Shown here: positions 1 through 9,092 of the stretch, piece by piece
Position numbering within the stretch: the first letter of the stretch is position 1
Layout: the number at the start of each line of letters is the position of its first letter
DNA from: Lentzea nigeriaca
GTDB taxonomy: Bacteria; Actinomycetota; Actinomycetes; Mycobacteriales; Pseudonocardiaceae
DNA: 64,000 nucleotides
Assembly: GCF_016907955.1 (NCBI RefSeq)
Contig: NZ_JAFBCX010000008.1
Coordinates: forward strand, 1-64,000
Direction of reading: 5' to 3'
Position numbers and translations under genes: made by a program
The notes under the pieces: model-generated
What the model saw: only the letters and a program-made list of their open reading frames with translations
Databases searched by the model: none
Told to the model about the DNA's origin: nothing

Positions 1-47
1 TAAGCACGCCGCCAGCGTTCGTCCTGAGCCAGGATCAAACTCTCCAA
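1..47 (-). rRNA. rrs: 16S rRNA, 5' end only
   Basis: Read on the minus strand, this is the universal start of bacterial 16S rRNA: the AGAGTTTGATCCTGGCTCAG primer-site sequence followed by the conserved GACGAACGCTGGCGGCGTGC. The rest of the operon lies beyond the left edge of the window. The exact mature 5' end, around 45-47, is estimated from other actinobacterial genes. Confidence 0.97.
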
Positions 48-152
48 TAAGGATCGTTGTGATCGCTCCAGACGGAATATGTCTGGCAATCTGGTCTAAC
101 TTACTCAAAGGAATACCCCTGACGAGGAGTATTCATATTACTGGCTGTGTTT

Positions 153-180
153 CGGCACGCTGTTGAGTTCTCAAAGAACA
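153..180 (-). promoter_or_regulatory. rRNA leader antitermination/processing element
   Basis: On the minus strand the leader carries TGTTCTTTGAGAACTCAACA followed by GCGTGCCG, about 105 bases upstream of the 16S start. This boxA-like leader block is strongly conserved ahead of actinobacterial rrn operons, where it serves Nus-dependent antitermination and RNase III processing. Function is assigned from that family resemblance. Confidence 0.75.
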
Positions 181-238
181 CGCGCTCACCGGTTCCATTC
201 TCCGTTTCCGGAGAGTTTCTCTCGGGGCTTGTGTTGAA

Positions 239-268
239 AGCTTAGCTCGTTCGTTTTTCGCTTGTCAA
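239..268 (-). promoter_or_regulatory. rrn promoter nearest the 16S gene
   Basis: On the minus strand a perfect TTGACA (-35, bases 268-263) is followed after 18 bases by TAAGCT (-10, bases 244-239). It is the most downstream of four regularly built sigma-70-type promoters in front of the 16S gene. Confidence 0.75.
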
Positions 269-335
269 ATCGGCCGTTTCGGGCTTCTTCGCTCGGCGCA
301 AACTCGCTTCGCATTCAGTTTTTCGCTTGGTTCAG

Positions 336-365
336 AAGTTATCTGAGTGGCTTTTCCGGTGTCAA
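336..365 (-). promoter_or_regulatory. rrn promoter, second from the 16S gene
   Basis: The minus strand reads TTGACA (365-360), 18 bases, then TAACTT (341-336). Its spacing and sequence match the neighbouring rrn promoters. Confidence 0.7.
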
Positions 366-436
366 ATCGGGGTCTTTTCGGATCCCGGACAGCACGTTAG
401 GCCGTTCATTCACTTCTGGGGGTTTGACGCCGCGAT

Positions 437-465
437 ACCTTACCCGGCCCGATCCGCGGTGTCAA
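437..465 (-). promoter_or_regulatory. rrn promoter, third from the 16S gene
   Basis: The minus strand reads TTGACA (465-460), 17 bases, then TAAGGT (442-437). It is part of the tandem promoter array. Confidence 0.7.
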
Positions 466-501
466 CCGCTCGTTCCGGGGGTCTCGCTTGCGACTCGAAG
501 A

Positions 502-530
502 AAGTTACTCATCGGGAGGATCAAAGTCAA
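502..530 (-). promoter_or_regulatory. rrn promoter, most distal
   Basis: The minus strand reads TTGACT (530-525), 17 bases, then TAACTT (507-502). Its -35 box overlaps the TGA stop (529-527) of the preceding gene, so the rrn promoter region begins inside the end of that coding sequence. Confidence 0.65.
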
Positions 531-3500
531 ATCGCCTGGTCAGCGGGCTGCTTGATCGGCACGGACGGGGTCGGAGCAGCCGGCTTGGCGCCAACCGGAC
601 GCGGCCGGAGCCACAGGGTGATGGAGCGCAGACCCTCCATCGCCCTCACGATCTGGTCCGGCGAGGCCGCCTGACGGGTGGCCAGCGGCACCAGGTCGTA
701 GCCCCAGATGCCGAACTCCTTGAGGACCGTCACCGGATCGTCACCGAACTCCGCGGTCGACGAGGCCGAGAACTCCAGGAACACGTGCGGCCGATCGCGA
801 CGCAGCAGCCGGACCAGGCCGGCCAGCGCACGGTGACCTCGTCCAGGCGTGTCCACCCGCACGACCGAGAGCTTCATGCCCCGCACCAGGGAGATCTCCT
901 CGAGCTCCTTGTCCAGGCGCACCGCCCGCACGCGCGCGACATCGGCGGACGCGTCCTCTGCCGGCGGCGACACCGAGACACCACCGGTCAGCGTCGGCGA
1001 CACGGCCAGCTCACCGGGGCTCTCCCACGCCGCGCCCTCGATCACGGTCAGCCGGGACGCGACCGCGGCAGGCAGGTTCGCGGAGACGTTGTGGCGAAGC
1101 AGCGCCGCGGCCGAGGCATCGGGCTCGACGGCGACGACGGCACCCATCAGGCCCAGCCGCGACAACACCCTGATCGAGTGATACCCGACGTACGCACCGA
1201 CATCGAGGAAGATCCCGTCGGGCTCGAGCACCGAGTCGAGCAGCTCGGCGAGGTCCGGCTCCCACACGCCGTTGGACGACAACAGCGGAAGCATGAACGC
1301 GTCGTCGGAGGGCAGCCGCATCATGCCCGCGTCGCACAACACCAGCGACGAACGCAGTTCAGGCGCATCGCCCGCGGCCTCATGCTGACGAACCACCACG
1401 CGACGCAACGCGTCCGCGGTCTGCTGCGCCTGGTTGGCGGCACGGATCGCCGAGTCCAGCCGCGAGTCGCGCTCGCGGAACACCTCGACGACCTTCGACT
1501 CCAGCGTGTCGATCCGGTCCAGCGTGCGGTCCAACGCCACGGTCAGCTTGTCGATCCGCTCGGCCAGCACGTCGTCGGAAGTAGCCCTCTTGGCCGCCTC
1601 TGCCACGACCGCGTCCTCGATGTCCCGGAGCCGACGCCCCTGACCTGCCATGTCCGCACGGACGCGCACGACACCGTCGTCGACGCCGACCAGCTGGTCT
1701 CCGAAGTGCGACTGCCGTTCCGCGACCTGCTCGACCTCGGCGCGCAGCAGCTCCAGCTCGCCCGCGCCGACGCCGGCCTTCAGCGCGTCCTGCCGGTCGA
1801 CCAGCTCGGACACCGTGCGCTCGACCCCGTCGATCAGGGTGTGCAGCACCTGGCGCATGTGGTTGTCGTAGTGGTCCAACGCGCGCAACACGATCTTGCG
1901 CAACGCGGGTGCCATCGGCGTGCGGTGAGCCGTGTCGATGTTGGGTTCCCGCAGTAACGCGTGCTTGGCCGACTGCAACGCGAGCATCGGGTCGACCTCG
2001 GGCTTCGGCTTCGGCCGCCGCGCCCGCCAGCCCCGGTACGAGTGCTCGACGCGTTCGCGCAGCAGCTCTGCCACCCGTGAGACCGATCGCACCGCGAGGA
2101 CCTGCTCACGCGCGGCAGCTCCCAGCGCTTCCGCCGTCGGCAGGTCATCGGCCAACGAGCGCAGCAACCGCGAGGCTGCCTGCACATCGGGTTCGGAACC
2201 CTGGTGACACGGCACGAGAACCGCCGTCTTGCCGAACAGCTCGGCAACGGCGCCGTGGCCGGACGCCACGATCGGAACGCCCCGCACAGCCAGCTCAGCC
2301 AGCCGCAGCGCGATCCGGTCGTCCGCGCCTCCGCGGTGCAACGACACGACCGCGTCGGCGGTCAGACACACGTCGTCGTCCTCGACCAGCGAAATCCGCG
2401 GGTCGGAGGCGGTGGCCAGGCGCAACCGCTCGGCCGCCTCCGGGTGCTCGAACGCCCCGGACACCGCGATCCGCAGTTCGACGTCGGCGCGATCGGGGAA
2501 CGCGCTCAGGAACGCCGACACCGCGCCCAGCACGTTGCCAGGCCTGTCGAGAGAGTGGTCCGCGATCGCCGCGAACACCACCACATCGCCAGACGTGTGC
2601 TCACGCGCGCCGACGTCGCGCACCGGCACGGGCACCACACGCACGATCGGCCCGCCGATGCGTTCGGCAGCGGCACGCGACGCGTCCGACGACAGCCAGA
2701 GCTCGTTCACGCCCGTGCGGTCGTCCGCGGCAGCGACGTCCAACGCGACCTCGACGACGAACCGCCCGGACGGCACCTCGTCGTCGGGAGAAGTGCGCAC
2801 CACGACGGGATATCCGGCGGTCGCCGACACCGGCAGCCCGGACGCACGCGCCGCCGCGAGCATCAGCTCCGACAAGGGCCCGGAACCGATGACGGACACC
2901 CCGAGCTGGTCCAGCAACGCCGGACCTTCCGAACGAGGCTTCGGAACGGCGGGCACGGGCAAACGTCCGGAAGCCACGCCCACGCCCGCACACCACTCGC
3001 GCCAGGCATCGGCGTCCGCACCGAACGGCGCCGGGAACTGCTGCTGCAGCGCCGGGTCCGCCCGCCACACCGCGTCTGCCCACCGCGTGCCACCGTTCTC
3101 GGTCGGCTCGCACGCCCAGATGAGGAACCCACCACCACCGTCTTCACCGAACGCGGGCAACGGCGTCGGTGAAGCGGCCCGGTAGTCGGCGCGGAGCTCG
3201 GACGGGATCACCGTCCCGTCGACCAGCGAGTCGAACCGGTACGGCACCGGCGCCGCGGTCCAGCCACATCGCACCAGCTCGGCACGGTAGGCCGTGCACA
3301 GCTCCGCGACCTCCTGGTGCTCGGAGAGCAACACACGGGGACGTTCCGCGAAGTCGGCGGACAGCAGCCACGGCCGCCGCGGGTCGAACCCGCGGAAATG
3401 CACCGTCAGCAGGTCCTGCCCGACCACGGCCAGAGAGCCCGACTCGGTGCGGTGCAACGGCCTGTCCGCCAGGTTCCACACCGACAACCCGACCCGTGCG

Positions 3501-4057
3501 TCGCGCACGACGTGATGCGGCACGATCGCCGGCATGTCCAGCGACGCGAGGTAGGGCTCCGCGCCTTCACCGACCGCGACGAACCCTGGGTCGAACGCCC
3601 CGAGCTCGTGCAGCTCGGCCGGCCCCGGCTGCAGACCGTCCGACGGCAGCGGCCGCAACGTGCGCGGCAGCAACACGACCGGGGCGTTGCGCAACGCCTC
3701 CAGCACGAGCTTCGTGAGCGACCCGAACACCTGGACCCACGGGTCGAGGTACAGCACGGGCATGCCCTGCGACAGCAACGCCTCCAACAGGCGAGGCACC
3801 ATCGCGGCCTTCAGCCCGCCGGCGTCGAGCGAGGTGGCGAGCACGTGCAGCTCGATCTCGGCCACGCCGATCTCGAGCGGCGTGATCAACCCCGGCCCGG
3901 CGTGCTCCGGCTGCGCGTCCACGATCAGCGCCACGAACCGGCCCTCGGGGTGCTCCGCGAGGAACGAGCTGGACAGGACCTTGACCGCGGGAAGTTCCGC
4001 CGCCGTGGCGACCGTGCACGCGCAGATCGCAGGCTGGAACTCGGGTACCTCTGTCAC
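527..4057 (-). CDS. Glycosyltransferase / FkbM-family methyltransferase fusion protein
   Basis: A 1176-residue multidomain protein, probably acting on a surface glycan or glycolipid. Residues 1 to about 400 resemble a nucleotide-sugar transferase family recognised by the YLDPW block near residue 105 (DxD-like site) and an HFRGFDP motif. Residues about 490-680 look like the donor-binding half of a GT-B (GT4-type) transferase. A charged, partly coiled-coil stretch follows (about 730-930). The C-terminus (about 940-1150) is an FkbM-type SAM methyltransferase with the LDVGAYVGYHS motif. I chose GTG 4057 because longer forms would run into glnA2; the gap to glnA2 is 19 bases. The acceptor is unknown. 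The GT-B half could be degenerate, since I do not see a complete catalytic set. No clear ribosome site is visible at the chosen start. Confidence 0.75.
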   Translation of the reverse strand: MTEVPEFQPAICACTVATAAELPAVKVLSSSFLAEHPEGRFVALIVDAQPEHAGPGLITPLEIGVAEIELHVLATSLDAGGLKAAMVPRLLEALLSQGMPVLYLDPWVQVFGSLTKLVLEALRNAPVVLLPRTLRPLPSDGLQPGPAELHELGAFDPGFVAVGEGAEPYLASLDMPAIVPHHVVRDARVGLSVWNLADRPLHRTESGSLAVVGQDLLTVHFRGFDPRRPWLLSADFAERPRVLLSEHQEVAELCTAYRAELVRCGWTAAPVPYRFDSLVDGTVIPSELRADYRAASPTPLPAFGEDGGGGFLIWACEPTENGGTRWADAVWRADPALQQQFPAPFGADADAWREWCAGVGVASGRLPVPAVPKPRSEGPALLDQLGVSVIGSGPLSELMLAAARASGLPVSATAGYPVVVRTSPDDEVPSGRFVVEVALDVAAADDRTGVNELWLSSDASRAAAERIGGPIVRVVPVPVRDVGAREHTSGDVVVFAAIADHSLDRPGNVLGAVSAFLSAFPDRADVELRIAVSGAFEHPEAAERLRLATASDPRISLVEDDDVCLTADAVVSLHRGGADDRIALRLAELAVRGVPIVASGHGAVAELFGKTAVLVPCHQGSEPDVQAASRLLRSLADDLPTAEALGAAAREQVLAVRSVSRVAELLRERVEHSYRGWRARRPKPKPEVDPMLALQSAKHALLREPNIDTAHRTPMAPALRKIVLRALDHYDNHMRQVLHTLIDGVERTVSELVDRQDALKAGVGAGELELLRAEVEQVAERQSHFGDQLVGVDDGVVRVRADMAGQGRRLRDIEDAVVAEAAKRATSDDVLAERIDKLTVALDRTLDRIDTLESKVVEVFRERDSRLDSAIRAANQAQQTADALRRVVVRQHEAAGDAPELRSSLVLCDAGMMRLPSDDAFMLPLLSSNGVWEPDLAELLDSVLEPDGIFLDVGAYVGYHSIRVLSRLGLMGAVVAVEPDASAAALLRHNVSANLPAAVASRLTVIEGAAWESPGELAVSPTLTGGVSVSPPAEDASADVARVRAVRLDKELEEISLVRGMKLSVVRVDTPGRGHRALAGLVRLLRRDRPHVFLEFSASSTAEFGDDPVTVLKEFGIWGYDLVPLATRQAASPDQIVRAMEGLRSITLWLRPRPVGAKPAAPTPSVPIKQPADQAI

Positions 4058-4076
4058 GGAGAGCAACGTATCGGCC

Positions 4077-5420
4077 TCACAGCACGGGAAGAAGAGTGCG
4101 CAACTCGTACGGGGTGACGCTTCGACGGTACGCGTCCCACTCCGTCCTCTTGTTGCGCAGGAAGAAGTCGTAGACGTGCTCGCCCAACGCCTCGGGGAGC
4201 AGCTCCGAGTTCTCCATCTCGGTGAGGGCCTCGCCGAGGTTCTGCGGCAGGTTCGCGTAGCCCGCGGCACGACGTTCGCGGTCGGTCAGCGACCACACGT
4301 CGTCCTCGGCGGGCGGCGGCAGCTCGTAGCCCTTCTCGATGCCCTTGAGACCGGCGGCGAGGATCACCGAGTAGGCCAGGTACGGGTTGCACGCGGAGTC
4401 CAGCGAGCGGATCTCGACGCGGCGCGACGACGCCTTGCCCGGCGAGTACATCGGCACACGGACCAGCGCGGAGCGGTTCGCGTGACCCCAGCACACGGCC
4501 GTGGGCGCCTCACCGCCGACGATCAGCCTCTTGTACGAGTTGACCCACTGGTTCGTGACGCCGGAGATCTCGCGAGCGTGCTTCAGGACACCGGCGACGA
4601 ACATCTTGCCGATCTCGCTCAGCTGGTACGGGTCTTCCTCGTCGTGGAACGCGTTGCGGTCGCCCTCGAACAACGAGAAGTGCGTGTGCATGCCCGACCC
4701 CGGCTGGTCCGAGAAGGGCTTCGGCATGAACGAGGCGCGCACGGCCTGCGTGATCGCGACCTCCTTCACCACGTAGCGGAACGTCATGACGTTGTCCGCC
4801 ATGGTCAGCGCGTCGGCGTAGCGCAGGTCGATCTCCTGCTGGCCGGGAGCACCCTCGTGGTGGCTGAACTCGACGGAGATGCCCATCGCCTCCAGCGCCT
4901 CGATGGCGTGGCGGCGGAAGTGCGTCGCGGTCTCGTGAGAGGTCTGGTCGAAGAAGCCGCCGTTGTCCGCGGGCTCGGGCTCGCGGCCGTCCGCCGGCAG
5001 GTCCTTGAGCAGGAAGAACTCGATCTCCGGGTGCACGTAGCAGGTGAACCCGGCCTCGCTCGCCTTCGACAGGGTCCTGCGCAGCACGTGCCGCGGGTCG
5101 GCCCACGACGGGGAGCCGTCCGGCATCGTGATGTCGCAGAACATGCGCGCGGAGTAGTTGGTGCCCTCCGGCGTCTGCCACGGCAGCACCTGGAACGTGG
5201 AGGGGTCCGGCTTCGCGACCATGTCCGATTCGTAGACGCGGGCGAAGCCCTCGATCGCGGAGCCGTCGAACCCGATGCCCTCGCTGAAGGCACCTTCGAG
5301 CTCGGCCGGTGCGACCGCGACGGACTTCAAGAAGCCCAGGACGTCCGTGAACCAGAGCCGGACGAACCGGATGTCGCGTTCCTCGAGCGTGCGGAGCACG
5401 AACTCCTGCTGGCGGTCCAT
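4077..5420 (-). CDS. glnA2: Type I glutamine synthetase, GlnA2 type
   Basis: A 447-residue glutamine synthetase, ligating ammonia to glutamate with ATP in the cytoplasm. It follows mycobacterial GlnA2 (Rv2222c) almost end to end: beta-grasp N-terminus with RFVRLWFTDVLGF, IGFDGS, the metal-binding EIEFFL, SHHEGAPGQQEID, the MHTHFS block, the NPYLAYSV region and a terminal HVYDFFLRNKRTEW. ATG 5420 fits the family N-terminus (MDRQQEFVL). As in mycobacteria it is followed across a divergent gap by other conserved genes, but here the gene after it on the same strand is a glycosyltransferase, not glnE. The biosynthetic role of GlnA2 enzymes is disputed; some actinobacterial paralogues act on polyamines instead of ammonia. 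Confidence 0.93.
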   Translation of the reverse strand: MDRQQEFVLRTLEERDIRFVRLWFTDVLGFLKSVAVAPAELEGAFSEGIGFDGSAIEGFARVYESDMVAKPDPSTFQVLPWQTPEGTNYSARMFCDITMPDGSPSWADPRHVLRRTLSKASEAGFTCYVHPEIEFFLLKDLPADGREPEPADNGGFFDQTSHETATHFRRHAIEALEAMGISVEFSHHEGAPGQQEIDLRYADALTMADNVMTFRYVVKEVAITQAVRASFMPKPFSDQPGSGMHTHFSLFEGDRNAFHDEEDPYQLSEIGKMFVAGVLKHAREISGVTNQWVNSYKRLIVGGEAPTAVCWGHANRSALVRVPMYSPGKASSRRVEIRSLDSACNPYLAYSVILAAGLKGIEKGYELPPPAEDDVWSLTDRERRAAGYANLPQNLGEALTEMENSELLPEALGEHVYDFFLRNKRTEWDAYRRSVTPYELRTLLPVL

Positions 5421-5461
5421 AGGGCGCAGCTTAAGGGCTCCGGACTCTCTACGATCAACGC

Positions 5462-6097
5462 ATGTCCGCCCGTTGGTTGTTGGTTTGCGCACTCGCCCTG
5501 CTCACGAGCTGCACGTCCGGTGGAGATCTCCCCGATGGTGCGACGTTGCTCTCCCGTTCGGCCGAGTCGATGCGCTCGGTCAAGACCGTCCACTTCACCA
5601 TCAAGGTGGACGGTGAGCTGCCGGACGTCCCGGTGAAGGACGCCGACGGCGACCTCACGTCCGGCGGCGACTCGAAGGGCACGGCGAAGGTCAACTTCGC
5701 CGGGCAGCTGCTGTCCATCGAGTACGTGCTGACCGGTGGGAACCTGCACTTCAAGGGCCCGACCGGCGGGTACACGAAGCTGCCGGCCGCGTTCGCGGGC
5801 CAGGTGTACGACCCGTCCGCGATCCTCAACCCCGACAAGGGCGTGGCGAAGGTCCTGGCCAGCGCGAAGGACGCCAAGACGAAGTCGTCCGGTGACGTGT
5901 CGGTGGTGGAGGCGACGGTGCCGAAGGACGTCGCCGCCGGTCTCGTGCCCGGCATCTCCGCGGACGTGAAGTCGACGTTCTCGCTCGGCAGCGACAACAA
6001 GCTGAAGAACGCGCTGTTCGAGCTGCCCGGCGGTCAGAAGGTCGACATCGGACTGACCGACTTCGACAAGCCCGTCACAGTGACGGCGCCCGCGTAA
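5462..6097 (+). CDS. lprG: LprG/LppX-family lipoprotein
   Basis: A 211-residue exported lipoprotein with a short signal peptide and lipobox LLTSC (Cys17), followed by the LppX/LprA-F-G fold (half beta-barrel with a lipid pocket). Mycobacterial LprG carries triacylated lipids across the periplasm for the P55 exporter. Here too the gene is immediately followed by an MFS exporter: the stop and the next start share a base in TAATG. ATG 5462 is the only start giving a proper signal peptide. It starts 41 bases from the divergent glnA2, so the two genes share a promoter region. Confidence 0.85.
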   Translation: MSARWLLVCALALLTSCTSGGDLPDGATLLSRSAESMRSVKTVHFTIKVDGELPDVPVKDADGDLTSGGDSKGTAKVNFAGQLLSIEYVLTGGNLHFKGPTGGYTKLPAAFAGQVYDPSAILNPDKGVAKVLASAKDAKTKSSGDVSVVEATVPKDVAAGLVPGISADVKSTFSLGSDNKLKNALFELPGGQKVDIGLTDFDKPVTVTAPA

Positions 6098-7614
6098 TGC
6101 GAAGGGTCGCCCTCGCCGCGGCCGGCGCGGCCGTCCTGCTGGGTGCGCTCGACGCGTACGTCGTCGTCGGTGTGCTCACGGACATGGTCCGGGACCTCGG
6201 CATCGCGGTGAACGAGCTCGAGCAGGCCACCCCGATCGTCACGGGCTACCTGCTCGGGTACGTGGCCGGCATGCCGTTGCTCGGGCAGCTGTCGGACCGG
6301 CTGGGGCGGCGGTTCGTGCTGCAGGTGTCGCTGCTCGGCTTCCTGGTCGGGTCGGTGATCACGGCTCTGGCCGGTGACGTGTCGGTGCTCGTCACCGGAC
6401 GTGTGGTGCAGGGGCTGGCCGGTGGCGCGTTGCTGCCGGTCACGATGGCGCTGGTCGCCGACCTGTGGGAGGAGCACCGGCGGTCGACGGCTCTCGGGAC
6501 GGTCGGTGCCGCACAGGAGCTGGGGTCCGTCCTCGGCACGCTGTACGGCATCGGTGTCGCGTCGCTGTTCAACCTGTTGCCGTTGTTCGAGGCGTGGGAG
6601 CCGCAGAGCTGGCGGTGGGTGTTCTGGGTGAACGTCCCGTTGGCGGTCAGTGCGATGGTGATCGTGCAACGGGCTGTGCCGAACACACGGCGTGAGGTGC
6701 GCATCGACGTCGTGGGCGGGATGTTGCTGGCGCTGGCGCTGTCGTTGCTGGTGGTGGCGCTCTACAACCCGAAGCCCGCCGAGTCGGTGCTGCCGTCGTG
6801 GGGCTGGCCGGTGCTGGGGGCGGCGCTGCTCGTCCTGGTCGGCTTCTTCCTGTGGGAACGGCGTGCTGCTGTGCGGCTCATCGACCCCGATGGTGTGCAG
6901 TGGCGGCCGTTCTGGGCCGTGCTCGGGGTTTCGCTCGCGGCCGGCGCGGCGTTGATGGTCACGCTCGTCGACGTGGAGTTGTTCGCGCAGACGGTGGTGC
7001 GCCGGGATTCCGCGGCCGCCGCGGCGCTGCTGACGCGGTTCCTGGTCGCGTTGCCGGTCGGCGCTGTCCTCGGTGGACTGCTGGCGTCACGGCTCGGCGA
7101 CCGCTGGGTGTCGTTCGGAGGCTTGGCGATCGCGGCGGTGTCGTACGTGTTCATCGCGCAGTGGCCCGCCGACGTCGGCGGGCTCGTGCTGACGCGTGAC
7201 CTGGCCATCGCCGGTTTTGGCCTTGGACTGGTCATCGCGCCGTTGTCCGGTGCTGTGCTGCGTGTGGTGCCGCCCATCAGGCACGGCGTGGTGTCGGCGT
7301 TCGTCGTCGTCGCGCGCATGACGGGCATGCTCGTGGGCGTGGCGGCGTTGTCCGCGTGGGGTCTCCACCGGTTCCGCGAGCTCACGGCAGGCCTGAACAC
7401 CCCGCTGCCGTTCGGGGTCGAGAAAGCCGAGTTCGAACGGCAGGTGGCCGCCTACCAGCGCGGGCTCACCGAGGCGCTGCTCACCGAGTACCACGAGATC
7501 TTCCTGATCACGGCGGTGATCTGCGCGCTCGGAGCGCTGGGATCGGTCCTCCTCCCCTCGAAACGTCGTCAGCAGACCGGGTCGGTCTCCGGCAGTCTCA
7601 AGTCCACCAGGTAG
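6097..7614 (+). CDS. MFS efflux transporter, P55 type
   Basis: A 505-residue integral membrane protein of the drug:H+ antiporter type with 12-14 predicted helices. It carries the MFS loop motif GQLSDRLGRR between the second and third helices and VTGRVVQGLAGGALLP further on. It is translationally coupled to the LprG-like lipoprotein (TAATG), the same pair as Rv1411c-Rv1410c in M. tuberculosis, where it exports triacylglycerides and contributes to drug tolerance. Substrate by analogy only. Its last 46 bases overlap the convergent hydrolase gene on the other strand. Confidence 0.85.
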   Translation: MRRVALAAAGAAVLLGALDAYVVVGVLTDMVRDLGIAVNELEQATPIVTGYLLGYVAGMPLLGQLSDRLGRRFVLQVSLLGFLVGSVITALAGDVSVLVTGRVVQGLAGGALLPVTMALVADLWEEHRRSTALGTVGAAQELGSVLGTLYGIGVASLFNLLPLFEAWEPQSWRWVFWVNVPLAVSAMVIVQRAVPNTRREVRIDVVGGMLLALALSLLVVALYNPKPAESVLPSWGWPVLGAALLVLVGFFLWERRAAVRLIDPDGVQWRPFWAVLGVSLAAGAALMVTLVDVELFAQTVVRRDSAAAAALLTRFLVALPVGAVLGGLLASRLGDRWVSFGGLAIAAVSYVFIAQWPADVGGLVLTRDLAIAGFGLGLVIAPLSGAVLRVVPPIRHGVVSAFVVVARMTGMLVGVAALSAWGLHRFRELTAGLNTPLPFGVEKAEFERQVAAYQRGLTEALLTEYHEIFLITAVICALGALGSVLLPSKRRQQTGSVSGSLKSTR

Positions 7615-9092
7615 TTCGTGCCCACGCCGTCCACGCAGCCGATGCCTGCCAGGAACGCCGTGTGCTGGTTTCCGTTGTAGGTCAGCAAACGGGCGCCCAG
7701 CGCGGTCGCGAGGTCCACACCGGACTGGTACGGCGTCGCCGGGTCACCGGTCGTCGAGACCACCAGCACCTGCGGCAGCCCGGTCACGTTCGGCGGATGC
7801 GGTTCCGACGTGTGCGGGGCCGGCCAGAACGCGCACGGACCGAGCGCGGTCTCGTCGGTGGGGATCGTGTCGTTGCCCAGGATTTCCAACAGCCTCCGAC
7901 GGTTGGACTCCAGCGTGGCGCGGTCCTTGACCGGTGGTTCGTCGACGCAGCGGATGGCCACGAACGCGTCCTGGATGCGGGAGTAGGTGCCGTCCGGGGC
8001 GCGGCCGAGGTACTGGTCGGCGAGCTGCAGCAGGGTGTTGCCCTTGTTCTGCTTGAGCTCCTGCAGGCCCTTCAGCGCGGTTTCCCACAGGCGGTCCGAG
8101 TACATCGCCTGGATGATCGCCGTGTTCGCGTCCGAGTGGGACAGCTTGCGCTCGCCCACCTGCAGCGGGGCCTTCTTGAGCGGTTCGATCATCTGCCGGA
8201 ACCTGGACTCCGCAGCGTTCTTGTCCGTCCCGATAGGACAGTCGCGCTGGGCGCACCAGCCGGCGAACCGCTGGAACGCCTGCTCGAAGCCCTGTGCCTG
8301 CCGTGCCGCCGCGTCCACCTTGTCGCCCTCGACGGCCACCGCGCCGTCGAGCACCATCGCGCGCACGTTGCGCGGGTACATCTCGGCGTACAACGTGCCG
8401 ATGCGCGTGCCGTAGGAGTAGCCGAGGTAGCTCAGCTTCTTGTCCCCCAACGCCGCGCGCAGCACGTCGACGTCCCGCACGACGTCACGGGTGCCGACGT
8501 TGCGCAGCAGGTCGATGCCGCTGCGTTCGGCGCACTTCTCGACGAAGTACCGGTTCTCGGTCTCCACGGCGTTCGCGGTGTCGCCCTTGGGGCGCAGGCG
8601 TTGCGCGTCCCGTTCCGCGTCGGTCAGGCACTGCACGCGTGGCTGGCTCGCGCCGACGCCGCGCGGGTCGAAGCCCACCACGTCGAACCGCTTGCCGACC
8701 GGGTTGTTCGGCTGCATGTTCGCGACGTGCGCCATGCCCGAACCACCGGGACCGCCTGGGTTCACCACCAGGGAGCCGACGCGTCGCCCCTGTTCGGTGG
8801 CGGGTCGGCGCAGCAGGCCGACGGTGATCGTCCCCATGTCCGGCCTCTCGTAGTCGAGCGGGACCTGCAGGCGCGCGCACTGGATGCCCTCGCGCTCGAA
8901 CAGGCCCTTGCTCTTGGCATCGGTCGCGAAGGACTGGCACGCGCCCCACGACAACGCCTGCTCGTAGAAGCGCGCTAAGCCCTTGCGCGCGGCAACGGGC
9001 GAGCCGTCGATGTGCGCGTAGGACGTGGACGTGCCGAGCAGGACGATCAAGGCGAACAAGGCCGCGGTGACTCGGGATCGCCTCTTCGTCAT
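7569..9092 (-). CDS. Secreted alpha/beta hydrolase, tripeptidyl-aminopeptidase family
   Basis: A 507-residue exported serine hydrolase with a Sec signal peptide (hydrophobic stretch about residues 8-25), no lipobox, an oxyanion-region NPGGPGGSG, nucleophile elbow GYSYG and the C-terminal TAP-like domain ending in a GNQHTAFL histidine motif. The family covers Streptomyces Tap/SlpD and mycobacterial Hip1/CaeA (Rv2224c) and Rv2223c, which cleave peptides or esters outside the cell membrane. ATG 9092 shares a base with the stop of the upstream paralogue (TAATG), so the two are one operon. The pair beside glnA2 copies the mycobacterial order. Confidence 0.88.
   Translation of the reverse strand: MTKRRSRVTAALFALIVLLGTSTSYAHIDGSPVAARKGLARFYEQALSWGACQSFATDAKSKGLFEREGIQCARLQVPLDYERPDMGTITVGLLRRPATEQGRRVGSLVVNPGGPGGSGMAHVANMQPNNPVGKRFDVVGFDPRGVGASQPRVQCLTDAERDAQRLRPKGDTANAVETENRYFVEKCAERSGIDLLRNVGTRDVVRDVDVLRAALGDKKLSYLGYSYGTRIGTLYAEMYPRNVRAMVLDGAVAVEGDKVDAAARQAQGFEQAFQRFAGWCAQRDCPIGTDKNAAESRFRQMIEPLKKAPLQVGERKLSHSDANTAIIQAMYSDRLWETALKGLQELKQNKGNTLLQLADQYLGRAPDGTYSRIQDAFVAIRCVDEPPVKDRATLESNRRRLLEILGNDTIPTDETALGPCAFWPAPHTSEPHPPNVTGLPQVLVVSTTGDPATPYQSGVDLATALGARLLTYNGNQHTAFLAGIGCVDGVGTNYLVDLRLPETDPVC

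Noticed and set aside
488..1957. Long plus-strand frame over the start of the glycosyltransferase/methyltransferase gene
   Set aside because: Arg/His/Gln-rich translation without motifs, while the opposite strand encodes a recognisable FkbM domain.
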